Origin: Mytilus trossulus
Lineage: Eukaryota > Mollusca > Bivalvia > Mytilida > Mytilidae
Direction of reading: 5' to 3'
Assembly (NCBI RefSeq): GCF_036588685.1
Contig: NC_086374.1
Span: 68,632,457-68,696,456, forward strand
DNA length: 64,000 nt
Shown here: in pieces, positions 12,101 through 23,500 of the stretch
Layout of the letters: each line of letters begins with the position of its first letter
Numbering within the stretch: position 1 is the stretch's first letter
The notes under the pieces: generated by a model
Told to the model about the DNA's origin: nothing
Database searches by the model: none
What the model saw: only the letters and a program-made list of their open reading frames with translations
Made by a program: the position numbers and the translations under genes

Positions 12101-15100
12101 CATCGGTCTTCATTTATATCTACAGTAAATAATATGATTTTTTTTTTTATTTATGATGATTATTATTTTAATGTTATTTGATTCCAGTCATGGTCAATGG
12201 TTGACGACAACGAACTAAGTAAAAAACAAAAGAAAATTATAGAAATATTGGTGAGGCAGCATTGGCGCAGTTCTGGATATGCACAAAAGTAATTTTATTT
12301 CTCACAAATTGTGATAAAATTGATACACACTTCAGATACCAGCAAATATTGTCAAAAATATGTTTTCAAGAGATAATTGTCATTTATATAGGAATAACCT
12401 GTGCTTTTATGTTTTCCCCGGACCTGCCATTTAATGTTTATGTGACAGACATTATCAAGGACTTTTTAAAGAGATCGACACACCTTTAGCATGGTCCTTT
12501 AATTTCACGTTCCGTTTAATATCATATGCCTTCTTTATTCTTAATTATTCTTGTTGTTTTTCCTTTACTTAAGTCTTAACAGTTGATGTGTGCCTCCTGA
12601 TACTCTCTATGAGATGAAACATCAAATTGTCTTTTTATTTCAGATCCATTCAGTTTGAAGTATTTTATCTCAAAGCCAGAGAAAACAAATATTTGGAAAA
12701 TCTAGGTGTGAATTTTATTGGCAATGATGAAGCTGAGGACAAAGAAACAATTGAAAATAATGGCGCGGATGACGACGGGTTTTTTGTGTTTTGCGGTAAG
12801 ATGAAGTCAGAATACTCTGATGTCACGAATAACCAACACAAAGACAACACTGAAATTGTCAGTGATATTTATGAATGCAGACTTTGGTGTAATGAGAGGA
12901 AGACCCTGAGACTTAATGTACGTCTGAAAACTGTTCTCGCAAGCAATGAGAATCTCATTATAATGTCAACAAATGAAAAGATTGGACGAATAAATTGTAT
13001 TGACAAGTTTACGGACCATAAGAACCCATCCAAACATGTGAGTAATCCGATAAAATAAAAAGACACTTTGAATCAGTGTTTCCATCAGTAAAAGGGGATC
13101 ACGACAACAAAAGAAGTAGACACTATGCTAGTCATGAACACATCAAGCAAAAAACAAAACAGAGAGGTACCACTGTGTGCAAATGTATACTCGTAATCTG
13201 AAAGCGGAGGATAGAACGAGACGATAAGAAACACATTCATAAACTATGGTTCCTTTGGATACGCAGAAACATCCCTTACTAGAAATGCGTGACATTTTCG
13301 TGCTGAAATTATGATATTTTATTACCTTTTTTTTTTTATTTCAGATTAAAACAAACATAAATGTGAAAAAAGGGTGAATAAGCAGAAGGGGGATAACCAT
13401 CAACCGTTTTTGATTGATTTCGTTTTATGTGAGGACTAATACCAGCTAATAAAAGTAGAAAAGAAGACTCATTCAGATTCTAGGCTTATAATTGCGAATG
13501 CCAGACGCGCGTTTAATCTACAACAGACTCACCAGTGACGCACGGATTAAAAAAGTTAAAAAGTCAAATAAGACCGACGTTGACGATCATTCAAGGCAAA
13601 AAAATAAGAAAGACTTTGCCAAGCGAAGGCGATTTATTCCTTTGAATTGAAATGCTTAGAATTTAGAACAATTCCTCAACTTTTTAATGAGATAATATCA
13701 ATAATAATTCATGTCACATAGAGGTGCTTATTACTGGGTTTCACCGACAATGACATCGACTAAGCGGTTGTAAAAAAAGTCGGTTAGCGCCCTCTCACTT
13801 CTGTCCCTAGTCTAGCGCAAGTACTTCAAAGGTTGTTGCTGTGTTACATATTTGATTTTCGTTCCGTTTTTAGTACACAAATTAGGCCTTTAGTTTTCTT
13901 GTTTGAATTGTTTCATTTTTGTCATTTTGGTGCTTTTAATAACTGACTATATGGTATGGGTTTTGCTCATTGTTGAAGGCCATACGATGATATATAGATG
14001 TTAATTTCTCTGTCATTTGGTCTCTTGTGAATGTTGTCTCATTTTTTATAACGCCACATCTTCTTTTTTTATCATAGATACATGTACTAGGCTTGTGAAT
14101 TTCGTTCACAGGACGCCCGTTTCGTCTACAAAAAAAACTCTCCAATTACACATCTACTAGTGATTTATCAATATTACAATTTCAACGATTATTCATGTCA
14201 ACACAGAAGTGCTAGCAACAGGCCTAGTGAATCACTGTTTTCATCAGCAGTGGTATCGAAAATACAAGGCTTTTAATTTTGTAAGCGCGTTTTGTCTACT
14301 GAAGACTCTACAGTGGCGTTTTATAAAAACCAAAGGCAAAGGGCAAAATAAAATACCAAGTTTAAAAGCATTCAGAGACAAATATTTTGAAAGGTTTGCC
14401 AAAATCAGCCAAGATTAATTTTTACCACATTTTTCATGTTGTCCTTCTTTTTTCAGTATTCTGCGGTTCATGTTACTATTAGTGTTAAGAAAACATCAGT
14501 AGTATTCTACTTTGGAAAACTAATAGAGCCGGAAAAATTTAGCATCGGTTCTAAAGCTGTAACACTGAAGCCAAAAGGAGAACCTGAAGCTGAAATAAGT
14601 ATTCCTAAAGGTTCATTTGAATCAGAAGGACAGATGTTTTTACAGGTAGGCTGCCATTTTTATCAATTGCTAGTAATTGTACCGCGCAATTATATTATGT
14701 ATTCCACTACATACTTCGTATTAACTAAGTAATTCGTACTGAAGCTGAAATAGTTCTCTTATGTGTTAGTCCCCAAATGTCGAAACATAAGCAATTTTTT
14801 TAAGTACACTAAATAATCGGAAAGGTATTTCAAATGTTTCAGTTATATTTAAAAGTGATGAACATTTTTTGAAAGCGGTTCTATAAATTACTTTTAACTA
14901 TTTAAAAAACAAATTTTATAAATGTTCAAATCTGAATAAAATTTGAAGTCGAAACGTAAGTTCTAACCAACAATATATATATAACCTTAGTTTTAAGCCC
15001 GATTTATGGGCATTATGTTTTGTGGTCTGTGCGTCCGTCTGTCCCGCTCCAGGTTAAAGTTTTTGGTGAAGGTCAGGTTAAAGTTGTTGGTCAAGGTTAG

Positions 15101-18100
15101 GTTAAAGTTTTTGGTCAAGGTAGTTTTTGATGAAGTTGAAGTCCAATAAACTTGACACTTAATACACATGTTCCCTATAATATAAACTTTATAATTTTAA
15201 TGCCGGATTACAGTTTTTACCCCATTTTCACGGTCCACCAAACATAGAAAATGATAGTGCGGATGGGGCATCCGTTTACTTGGGACACATTCTTGTTATA
15301 ATATAATAAAATAGCAATATTTTTTTGTGAATTCAATGAATAGTCCTATGTTTGCTTATAAGATAATCATTATTCCAACTTTTTACCAAACAAGACAAAT
15401 ATTATTTTTAGATTGTTGATACCAAAGATGTGAACGAAGAAGAAAAGGAAGATGAATCTGGAGATATGTTGACAACAAACATAGTCAACATATCTATGAC
15501 TGATGGTCAACAACCAAACCAAGAAATTGGTATTAAAATCCCAATCCATCATAAGTTGTCTGAGGATGATGCTGTTGTAATACTGGCAACCTCTAGCGAT
15601 GCGCCTTGTTCAGTTGACGATTGGGAAGTCATGGAGGCAGAAATGGACGAATCTGGCAAATCCGCAACTTTTAGAATACGTCATTTTTCTATGTATGATA
15701 TTTTGGATTACGTATTTTTTTTTTTACAAAAAAAGATGAAATGTTTTACATATTTTACATCTGTAGTGTTTAGTTTTCTTGATACAGACAGGTTGATCTT
15801 ATATTCATTTTCGAAAGAAAGGAATTGCTTATACCAACATAATATTTCTGCTTAAAAAAAAATTCTTTACGTTATTGTTTAAGTTTGGAATATCGTTTCG
15901 TAGCTTCAATAATTAGGACGACGTCTAAGATAGATATAAAGAGTTGATAAACGGAAGGCATACCCCCAAGAGGATAATGCTAAGTAATTTTTAAAAACAT
16001 CTTTTACTTTGAGGGTATCGACATATTATCCTTTCATAATTACTGTTTTTGAAATTAATGCCGACATTGTTGTGCTGTATAAGGAAATTACCACAAAAGA
16101 TTGAATGTGAAATACCTGAACGTATAGGTATTTTCTTAAGTAGAAAATGATGGATAAAATCTGATTGTATAGCTAGCTAAACATTTCAAATATTAGATTG
16201 TCACAGGGAGTGTCAGTTTTCCGTTTTAAGATTGCATAAAAAAAGTCTTTATGCAGGTTAAATTCTATATATTTGTTTATGTATTCGTTTTTGTAGCTAT
16301 GCTGGATCATCAAAAGAAAAAGTGAAAACTGACTTACCGGGGGTTGTCGATGCTGTAGAGAGATCTATAAACCGACAAAGAAAGATTGAGTTTATCTTCC
16401 TAACAAAATGGGTAAATGCTGACAGCCAACTCTTGGTGATAGAAGGAACTGCTGTACGGAAATCTGAGGGTAGAATAAAATACTGGGCGAGACAAGGCTA
16501 TAATGAAAAATCATTGAAGAGAAGCAAAGAATTTTGTGTCAAAAATGGGCAAAGTTTCATGGTAAATTTTCAATTGAATTCAGAAGCTTATAAATAGAAA
16601 CTCTCCAAGCTAGTTGTTGAATCAAAGCTGCAATAGTTAAATTCATGACAAATTAGGACATTTAAATATCCAAATAGATATCTTGGATACTTTCGGACGT
16701 CTTGGTCACTTGAGCGTCACTGGTTAGTCTTGTGTGAACGAAACACGCATCTAGCGTGTTAGAATATAAACCTGGTACATTTTAATAGCTATTATTCGTG
16801 TGTTTGTCTGTCCTATATGTTCTCTCATTTATTTGTATTGAAGTCCTGTCATTTAATGTTGTCAGGTTAATGTTAATATATTTAACATTTCCATAAAAGC
16901 GGGAGGTTTGGCTTACCACAAAACCAGGTTCGACCCACAATTTATTTTCTTAAAATGTCCTGTACCTAGTCAGGAAAAATGCCATTGTTATATTATAGTT
17001 CATTTCTGTTTGTGTTACATTTTAGTGTTGTGTTTCTGTTGTGTCGTTGTTCTCCTCTTATATTTGATGTGTTTCCCTCAGTTTTAGATTGTAACCCGGA
17101 TTTGTTCTTTCTTGATCGTTTTATGAATTTCGAAAAGCGGTATACTAATGTTGCCTTTATTTATACGATATCCGGACAATTCCAGGAATACTCAAAGAAA
17201 CCTCAATCATTTTTACATTATGAATAGGGATGTGACGATGACAATACAACAGAGGCTTACCACCAATATGCTTTGCAAATGACACTATTGACAACATATA
17301 TTAGATTCACGTTTCAGCACTTAAATGCTTACAAATAAGCATACAATGACCAATAACTAAAGCTTAATATAGTCTCCTATTATCATATTTAACGATTATT
17401 TGAATACACCAGGTATACATTTGTTGCTTCTGGTATTTTTTTTTGTATTGACTGAACATAGCTGGGTTTATACCTAAGTCATTTAAACAGTAAGTGTTAC
17501 GCTTTAAATTACACAATTTAATATACCAAATCTTCTATTATTACTCTACAAATCATTGTATTTTCACAAAAATCACAGCCTTATATCTCTCACGTTTGTG
17601 CATTTTTTGTTCTCAGTTTACCTTATTTGGAAACCTCGTGGAAGTATCAAGAGAAGAGAGTTTTACTTTAACTTACCAAAACAACAGAGATAATTTCCGG
17701 CTGTTCAATATCTGCTTAGATGACTCCAACAAACCATTTACTGGAGAAGTCCAAATATCACTTGAAAAAGAGGTTAAACAAACAATACCTTTCAAGAAGA
17801 GTGGTCTATTTTCCTGTTGCAGTGCCCAAAGAGTAAAGAAAGTTACAAATATTGAACAAGAAATCTTGCAGACCATTTGTTATGAGGTCATAAAAACAAA
17901 AGGTAACTGAAAAACGACATATGAATTTGAATGTATATCAAAGTTTATTAACAAGGAAGACGTTCAAAGTTTGCATTAGTCGGTCCAAGCTGGAACGAAT
18001 GAACAAATAAGAAAAAAGACTTAAATTGTCAAGCTCAATTTTATTTTTAAAAAAAAGTGTTAGTCCAACAACAGGGACTAAGCCTATTCCTTTTCTTTTT

Positions 18101-21100
18101 CTTTGTAAAAAAAGATTATTGGCATCAATTTTGCTGCACCAGATGCGCATCAATACTCTCCAACTTGGTATTTTTACTTGCCCTTTTTAAGGTTTTTTGA
18201 ATTCGAGCGTCACTGATGGATCTTTTGTAGACTCGCGTCAGGCGTAAATACAAAAATATATTCAAGCATCTGTGATGAGTTTATTTAGACAAATAATGTC
18301 TCTTTTGAGACACTGGAGGTAAAAATGTTTACCTAATTTAAACGACTAACAGCTAATTAAATCGAAAAGGACCAAAAGTTAAAACTAAACCCGACAAGGA
18401 AATAGAACTATGCATTTTATGGAGATTCATTCTATAATTAAGAATAAGTTAAGAATTTTACATCAACAAATATAGATAAAACAACATCCGTAGTTCATAT
18501 TGCATCGTGAAGGGAAAATTTTGGGAAAATGATATCATTGTTATAAAGATTTAAATATGTCTTCCTACTCTTACATAAGGTAGCAATTATATTCAGAAAT
18601 ATGCAATTAAATGGGAAATATGAAGAGTTCCTTCAATTTTTACAATTGAGCTTATCCTTTGACCTAGTAATGTCAATGATGTTACCAGTTTAAAACATGC
18701 ATTCTATTGTTAAATACCAAACATTTGTTGTTCTACTTATTGACATTATTTTTATAGGTATTCATTCAATTCAAACATAAATTTCAGAATAAATTGTTGT
18801 AAAAAACTTGGCTGTCCTGTTTATGGTCGTTGTTAATACGGTATTAGAAAATACTTTTTAAATGAATACATGTAAAATGTGTAAGACTGAATGATTACAT
18901 AATATAATCCTTCGTATACGACCTAAGAACACTTTCACATGTTGATGAAAGATAAACATTACTGCATTTATATATAGTAACACCACTAGACCTTCAGTAA
19001 CTCCAATGACACAAAAGTATCACCATTGACAACATATTTCAAATTTTACTTTTGTTAAGTCCTGAACACAAAACAAAGAACCCTTAGCTTAAGAAAAATA
19101 AAAAAATAAATAATTCTTAGGCTAAAAAATCCCAAATCATAAAACATAGCATCATTAACTAACAATGTCAATAGTGTCACTAAATAGTGTCATTGGTGTT
19201 ACCAGCATACATTATATGGTTAAAACATTGTTAAATAAAATTATTCATCATAAATAATATGATGTTTCGCTTGTTAAACATGAAGGAAACACAAAAAATG
19301 CTGATTGTCATAATAAAGTCAGTGGTGTTACAAAATTGGTCAATGTACGGTGTTAATTTATAAAGTGCACGTGGTCCCACCATTGACAGTAACACCAATG
19401 ATTGACAGGTATATTTTTATATTTAGTTCCAAAATAAGTGTTGATTTCCCCTATCATATATGTTGTCCCTGGCGCATGTTTCTTCAATTAATATCTTTTC
19501 TTCAATCAAAGTTTAGGAAAGCTTTCGAAAAATGATTTTTGTAAGGGTACAACATTGACACTATTCTCATTTACGAAAAAGCTTTTACATACTTTTATGA
19601 AGATTTTTTTACTAATTTTTAGTGTTGTCAACGGTTAACGGGGCTTTTTTTCAATTTTAATAGATTTGATATGAATTTGTATGGCAATCATTAAATAGTT
19701 ATGTTTTATTTGAAAAATGTCGTCGTGGTAGTTAATTTGACAGATAAATTGTTCAGTATGTTGATTGCTATTGTAAATCCAAAAATCATAAAATTATATA
19801 GAACTTGTCTATCAACTCGGGGCAAGATCTTAAGGAAACATAATTAGTTTACATGTTTTTTTAACAAACAGTTACTGGAAATCAGAAATACAATTACAGT
19901 TTACGATTTTTTTTAATATTTCATCTTTAATCTAATATTGTTTAGACCTACATCTAAATTTGCAACCTCCGTCGTGCAAGGCTCTGTCGTACTTTAAAAG
20001 AAATGCTAACTAAAAATTGTGAAATGCTAACAAATGTGAATGTAATTAATGTATACTTGATAGTACGAGCAACATGCTTAATAATTTCGAAATTGAAACT
20101 CCTCACATCATTTTCGTAGACAACAAGAGAAAATAAAAGAATCATCGGTTTCAGACATTCAATTCTACGAGATCAAGGCGTTGTTTTTCTTTATTTTTCA
20201 ATCTGTAGCTAGTACAAACGCCACAGTTGATAAGGTGTGTTTGGTTATCAAAAGTCAAAAACCTCAGAGACAAGCCATATAATACCAAAGAACAATCTTC
20301 AATTCAACGTATTATAAAAACCTTACTATATGAATTGGATGGAAGGTTGTCATATTGACATTTATACCACATCTTCTTGTCGGGTACTGTAGATAAGTCC
20401 GACACACACAACCTTTCAATCGGTCAAACGATTGTCCGACTAACGAGTAAGGTAAAAGTGTACGATTTGACAACACTACTAATTGTCATTTTTAAGGGCA
20501 GAAATATTTTTCTTAGTTTGTGTTGATTTTTCAAGACCCAAAACATATTTGGTATTTTCCCCCTTTTTCTGCCCCTCTGACTCGGGATCTGTGCACCTCT
20601 AGTGTCCTTTGTATATTAATTTTGGCAACTGTTATGTACGTTATTTATTTCTACTTCAAGATGTTCTGAATTATTTGATTTGTCATATTAAAATTTTAAC
20701 TTATTTTCTAAATGTGTGATTTCATTTTTACTTTCAGCAGCCTTTTGTTTGCCGTATGCAGTGACCTCCCTAACTGCAGTTTTGAAAATGTCCAAAGTAA
20801 CTCTAGGATCATTATTTTTGGTGAGTATTTTTTCTATGAGGTTCAATAAGTTTAATTATTATTTCTTTGTATTTTGTTCCATTTAGTACACTGTTATTTG
20901 TCCTTTATTTATTTCACCTTTGCTTTTTGAATCAAGTGCATTACAGTGTCGTGGGGACTCTCGTGGGGACTCTCGTGGGACGTAAACGTTTATCGGTAAT
21001 ACTAATGAAAGGTTCACCTATAACTTGTTTGTCATCGGGTATGATTTTATGCTCACTCAGAGGCCTTCCAGTAGGGATTTAAATGATCAAACATCACAAA

Positions 21101-22094
21101 GCTTTAAAAGTATTTGTTTTAAATAAATTTTTACCATCACATACAACAGTATCAAAGAATACCAATTCATAAATTAAACTTATAGTACAAGAAAGATGAT
21201 GACCATCGCTTTTGTGCTTTACTTAATATCGAATTCGAATCTTTATATCGGAAAAGGTAACATTGTGTAAATCATAACAATTATTATATTTCAAATGATT
21301 TTCTAACTGTTGAAATTTCTCGGTGTGAGCAAAGTTTGACTTTTGGCCGCATTTTTAAAATCAATTTTCATATTGTATTCTTGTTAGAAAGCATTTTTTT
21401 GGTGATTATTCATGCTTGAGCAATAGAGAAAACTACAATAAAATATGTACTAGTTGAGTGAAAATGGACGTCTTACTTAAATTGACATCTTACTTACATT
21501 TTTATAAATTTCCTGTTTACAAAACTTTGAATTTATCGTCGAAAAACTAAGGACTTTCTTATCCCAGGCATAGATTACGGCTGAGACTAGTTTCGGTCAA
21601 CATACAGAGCATGCATTTGACATATATGTTTTTAAAATTAATCTGAAGTATACAAATCGTGGGATACTTGTTCAGCATGCAATATTAAGATAAAAAGTAA
21701 ATAAGTATTTATCCATATATATTGGGCTATGACTTGAGTACGAGATTCACAACTATAATAACACATATATGAATCAACGAATGTGTCTTCTGTTGTTGAA
21801 TATGGTACTAGGTCAAACATTCAAAAACTAGATATGATTAATTGATTAATATCTATATTTACCTGATAGATATAATTTAATTTTCAATTTCTAGTTTCTG
21901 TTTTTTTCGTCATTTGGCAATTATTATTTATTATTTCCGACATTGGGTTTGTATAACCCTATGGTATCGTTTGCCTCTTTCATATATTTTAGCTTAAAAA
22001 AATATTTCCCATAAAATTATCGTGAATATTATAAATCAAGATATTTTTTATGATTTTATAGGATGAAGAGGAATTGACTGAGGAGGACTTCTAG
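6151..22094 (+). CDS. Ankyrin repeat, ZU5 and UPA-like domain protein, 14 coding exons, 727 aa
   Basis: Coding exons: 6151-6163, 6608-6747, 9383-9484, 10518-10616, 10887-10985, 11480-11578, 12188-12288, 12644-13037, 14457-14645, 15412-15692, 16297-16561, 17617-17902, 20738-20820 and 22062-22094. All junctions are GT-AG and the phases join into one 2184-base frame with a stop. Residues 52-184 form four ankyrin repeats (for example GWSAMHHAASNGF and ETPLHKASRKGHAEAV). Residues 185-349 are a linker rich in acidic residues. Residues about 350-505 resemble ZU5 (EISIPKGSF, then IVNISMTDG, then WEVMEAEMDESG) and end in H503-F504-S505. Residues 506 to about 690 resemble the UPA region that follows ZU5 in ankyrins, UNC5 and PIDD. 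The tail is short and acidic (DEEELTEEDF). No signal peptide, membrane segment or death domain is seen, so a cytosolic adaptor role is likely. ZU5-UPA proteins often act in receptor or death-domain signalling, but the function here is inference. The exon 7 donor (12289) and exon 10 donor (15693) were chosen by phase; GT sites at 12251 and after 15710 would break the frame. Confidence 0.82.
6230..6475 (+). repeat. Dispersed repeat family R2, partial copy in intron 1
   Basis: R2 is my label. It shares successive blocks with 23095-23500 and 57660-58520: a start with agagacaaaaacc, then agctggcccct, a block on actaaactccgaaag, and a gggacaggcgcaaaa-like block. This copy keeps only the first ~250 bases and carries many substitutions. 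It lies between coding exons 1 and 2 of the ankyrin-ZU5 gene. Confidence 0.65.
7278..8050. mobile_element. Possible non-autonomous DNA transposon (hAT-like) in intron 2
   Basis: The left end reads gatgtcaacgtcgagtattg. The reverse complement of the right end reads gatgtcaactcgatgaag. Both ends hold clusters of cgagtattgctcgg and cgagtactcg motifs next to the inverted ends. That arrangement resembles short hAT-type elements with subterminal motifs. I could not identify a clear target-site duplication, and no transposase frame is visible. The inverted ends are short and imperfect, so this is tentative. Confidence 0.35.
8091..8494. mobile_element. MITE with ~20-bp terminal inverted repeats flanked by TTAA
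   Basis: The left end is TTAA followed by ggatgtacttaggtgaggtt. The right end is aacctcaccttagtacatcc followed by TTAA. The inverted repeats differ at about one position. TTAA target duplications are typical of piggyBac-type transposition, although other families can also leave them. The ~400-bp body has no transposase frame, so it would be non-autonomous. It sits in intron 2 of the ankyrin-ZU5 gene. Confidence 0.75.
9895..10095 (-). repeat. Dispersed repeat in intron 3, related to family R3
   Basis: The block tgacaatgagacaactctcc is the reverse complement of the gagagttgtctcattggcaatca-type block seen in R3 copies elsewhere (27225-27325, 61531-61625). Further sequence (about 9955-10090) looks like the longer form of such repeats. 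It is non-coding. Confidence 0.45.
11017..11345 (+). repeat. Dispersed repeat with CCGTCCGTCTGTCTG block in intron 5
   Basis: A cgggtataatgcattgaccc start is followed by a cccgtccgtctgtctgtccg run and text on small symptom-like blocks (aattccatgaaactttgtag, gttatgcccctttgaatata). This arrangement matches a repeat type common in bivalve genomes and is related in style, though not closely in sequence, to the R5 copies at 14991-15298 and 31001-31457. Only this one copy is seen here, so recognition is from experience. Confidence 0.4.
13470..14345 (+). repeat. Cluster of degraded R1 and R3 repeats in intron 8
   Basis: R1 signatures appear at 13470-13560 (gccagacgcgcgttt, actcaccagtgacgc) and 14085-14345 (cgcccgtttcgtctaca, attcatgtcaacacagaagtg). 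An R3 copy lies at 13971-14070 (tgttgaaggccatacgatga to gccacatcttc). The intron therefore consists largely of old insertions. No coding frame is supported. Confidence 0.6.
14991..15298 (+). repeat. Dispersed repeat family R5, copy in intron 9
   Basis: It shares with 31001-31457 the series gggcattatgttt, gtccgtctgtcccgc, aggttaaagtttttggt, acacatgttcccta, aaaatgatagtgcgg, tggggcatccg and acacattcttgtta. The internal aggttaaagtt motif is repeated two to three times in both copies. R5 is my label. It looks like a mollusc interspersed repeat of unknown class. Confidence 0.65.
15682..15690 (+). other. H-F-S motif codons: candidate ZU5 autoproteolysis site
   Basis: The codons CAT TTT TCT encode His503-Phe504-Ser505 at the C-terminal end of the ZU5-like domain, in the context RIRHFSIY. 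In PIDD1 and UNC5CL, ZU5-linked autoproteolysis occurs between Phe and Ser of an H-F-S motif. The residues and their location are seen. Cleavage is inferred from those families. The following residue is Ile or Met depending on the exon 10 donor, and the motif itself survives either choice. Confidence 0.55.
16085..16130 (+). repeat. Short fragment resembling the end of repeat family R2
   Basis: The block attgaatgtgaaatacctga, followed by acgtata, is one I associate with the far end of the R2 repeat in mussel DNA. It lies in intron 10. The corresponding part is not present in the other R2 copies of this window, so this rests on recollection only. Confidence 0.25.
16708..16790 (-). repeat. Dispersed repeat R1, short fragment in intron 11
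   Basis: The sequence runs cttgagcgtcactggttagt, then gaacgaaacacgcatctagc, then aacctggtac. It matches the reverse complement of the R1 head with several substitutions. Confidence 0.6.
16860..17180 (+). repeat. Dispersed repeat in intron 11 (CCACAAAACCAGGTTC type)
   Basis: The blocks cgggaggtttggcttaccac, aaaaccaggttcgaccca, aaaatgtcctgtacc, gtgttgtgtttctgttgtgt and tttccctcagttttag form a series that I recognise as a very common mussel interspersed repeat. Partial relatives occur at about 22185-22230 (tgcctgtaccaagtcaggaa). The frame that stays open across it is not conserved coding sequence. Confidence 0.5.
18203..18300 (-). repeat. Dispersed repeat R1, fragment in intron 12
   Basis: cgagcgtcactgatggatct, then gtagactcgcgtcaggcgta, match the reverse complement of the R1 head. 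A second weak gcatctgtgatgagtttatt block follows directly. Confidence 0.55.
18660..19640. repeat. Cluster of GTCAATGGTGTTAC-like motifs in intron 12
   Basis: Variants of gtcaatggtgttac occur on both strands: gtcaatgatgttacc (about 18673), tatcaccattgacaac (about 19019), gtcattggtgttaccag (about 19187), gtcagtggtgttac (about 19318), ccattgacagtaacaccaat (about 19380) and aacattgacactattc (about 19550). Such dispersed bidirectional motifs are typical of subterminal repeats in DNA transposons or of a decayed short tandem repeat. I could not define ends. Confidence 0.35.
21497..21590 (-). repeat. Dispersed repeat R1, internal fragment in intron 13
   Basis: The segment from atttttataaatttcctgtt to atcccaggcatagattacgg matches the middle of the R1 copy at 3059-3363 in the same orientation. 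The flanking R1 head is absent. Confidence 0.6.
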
Positions 22095-23090
22095 TTTGTG
22101 TAAATATTCGAGAATTATGAAAACATTGGAAAATTATGACAATATTATTTGATTAAAATATGTATTTTTACATTTGAAAATGCCTGTACCAAGTCAGGAA
22201 TATGACAGTTCTTGTCCATTTGTTTTTTATGTGTATTGTTATATGACTTGGCCATGTGATTATGGACTTTCCGAATGTGATTTTATTTTTTTCTTATATA
22301 CAGAACAATGATAATCATGATCTACAGATGGTAAACATGTCATATATCTAAAATATCATTTATTGTATAGACTAACATATAGCTTGGCTACCACAATCGA
22401 CCAAGAACTATTGAAGTTTGGTTTTTGTCTTTTAAACGCCGTCGCACTTTGTCAGTCTGTCCATCCGAAACATAAAACATACATAGATCCAGACATATGT
22501 ATCTCAACGTGGTTCTTCCAAATTATAACCATAAAGTCAGCAATTAATCAATCATGATTTTAGAATACAGATAAAGTACTACATGTATATGCATGTTATT
22601 ATATGTAAATATGATATCTTTATCTGGAAGATTTTACTCATTTAATAATTCATCTTCCAGTTGTAACAAGTGTGTACTGAACAAGCATATTGTTCTTATC
22701 AAATCCTTGTATCCATATTGTTTTACGCTCTTTAATTAATAAGTAATAATTAGATAATGATGTTTGCAATTGTTTCACTTTCGGTTTTCACATGATCTCA
22801 TTTTATTTTTATGAATTTTGTTAACCAAAAATAAAGTTTGAAAATCATTATTGTAGTTTGTTTGGTATATCACTGAATCGGGTGCCTAACTTCTTTATTC
22901 CTTCTAACCTAAATAATATCTCCAATATTTTCTACTCTTAATATTTTGCCACCCCATAAGTAAGTCCTTTAAAATATTTTGAGCTAGAAAGGAGGTTTGT
23001 TACTTTGACGTCTGAAGACGTCATACAAGTAACTGCAGTAGTAACATTGAAACATTTATTGATCTAAATGTTGAAAAGGGGAGCTTATCA
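21740..23090 (+). repeat. Segmental duplicate of the gene 3' end (downstream copy)
   Basis: This is the partner of about 1-2310. It includes the end of intron 13, the terminal coding exon 22062-22094 and the 3' flank. An AATAAA lies at 22830-22835 in a block also present in the upstream copy as a GTAAAG variant. It could be the polyadenylation signal of the ankyrin-ZU5 gene if the 3' UTR is about 740 bases, but I have no evidence of use. Confidence 0.7.
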
Positions 23091-23094
23091 AAGA

Positions 23095-23500
23095 TTCAAG
23101 AAAGAAAAAACAACCTGACAACGAGCAAAAGAGAGCCGAATGCAACCAATGTGTTTTCAATACAGCGAGACAAATCCGAACCCAAAGGTTGACTGCAGCT
23201 GGCCCCTAATCTAAAATTTGTACTATTTTAGTAAAAATGGACTTTAAATTAAACTCCGAAAGATATGAACCTACACACATACAAGACCGTATGGCCTTCA
23301 ACAATGAGCAAAGCACATACCCAAAAGTCAACTAGAAAAGGCCGAAAAGAACAAAAAACAAATATATAACACATTAAAGAAGGAAAACCTCTGAATTACG
23401 GACTCGGGACAGGCATATACATACAGAATGTGGTGGGGATAAACATGTTAGAGGATCCTAACCCTTCCCTTAACCTGGACAGTGGTATAACAGTTCAACA
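23095..23500 (+). repeat. Dispersed repeat R2, copy 2
   Basis: Ordered blocks are shared with 57660-58520: agcgagacaaatccg, gcagctggcccctaa, aaactccgaaagata, cggactcgggacaggc, ggtggggataaacatgttag and cctaacccttcccttaacct. It has a private insertion around 23290-23370 (a caagaccgtatggccttcaa block). The copy abuts the end of the segmental duplicate. Confidence 0.65.

Noticed and set aside
12289..12489. 75-residue plus-strand frame spanning 12262-12489
   Set aside because: Only its beginning is shared with exon 7 sequence, and in another frame. The remainder is intron 7.
16979..17227. 82-residue plus-strand frame in intron 11
   Set aside because: It lies within a common dispersed repeat, between two well-supported coding exons in a different splice context.
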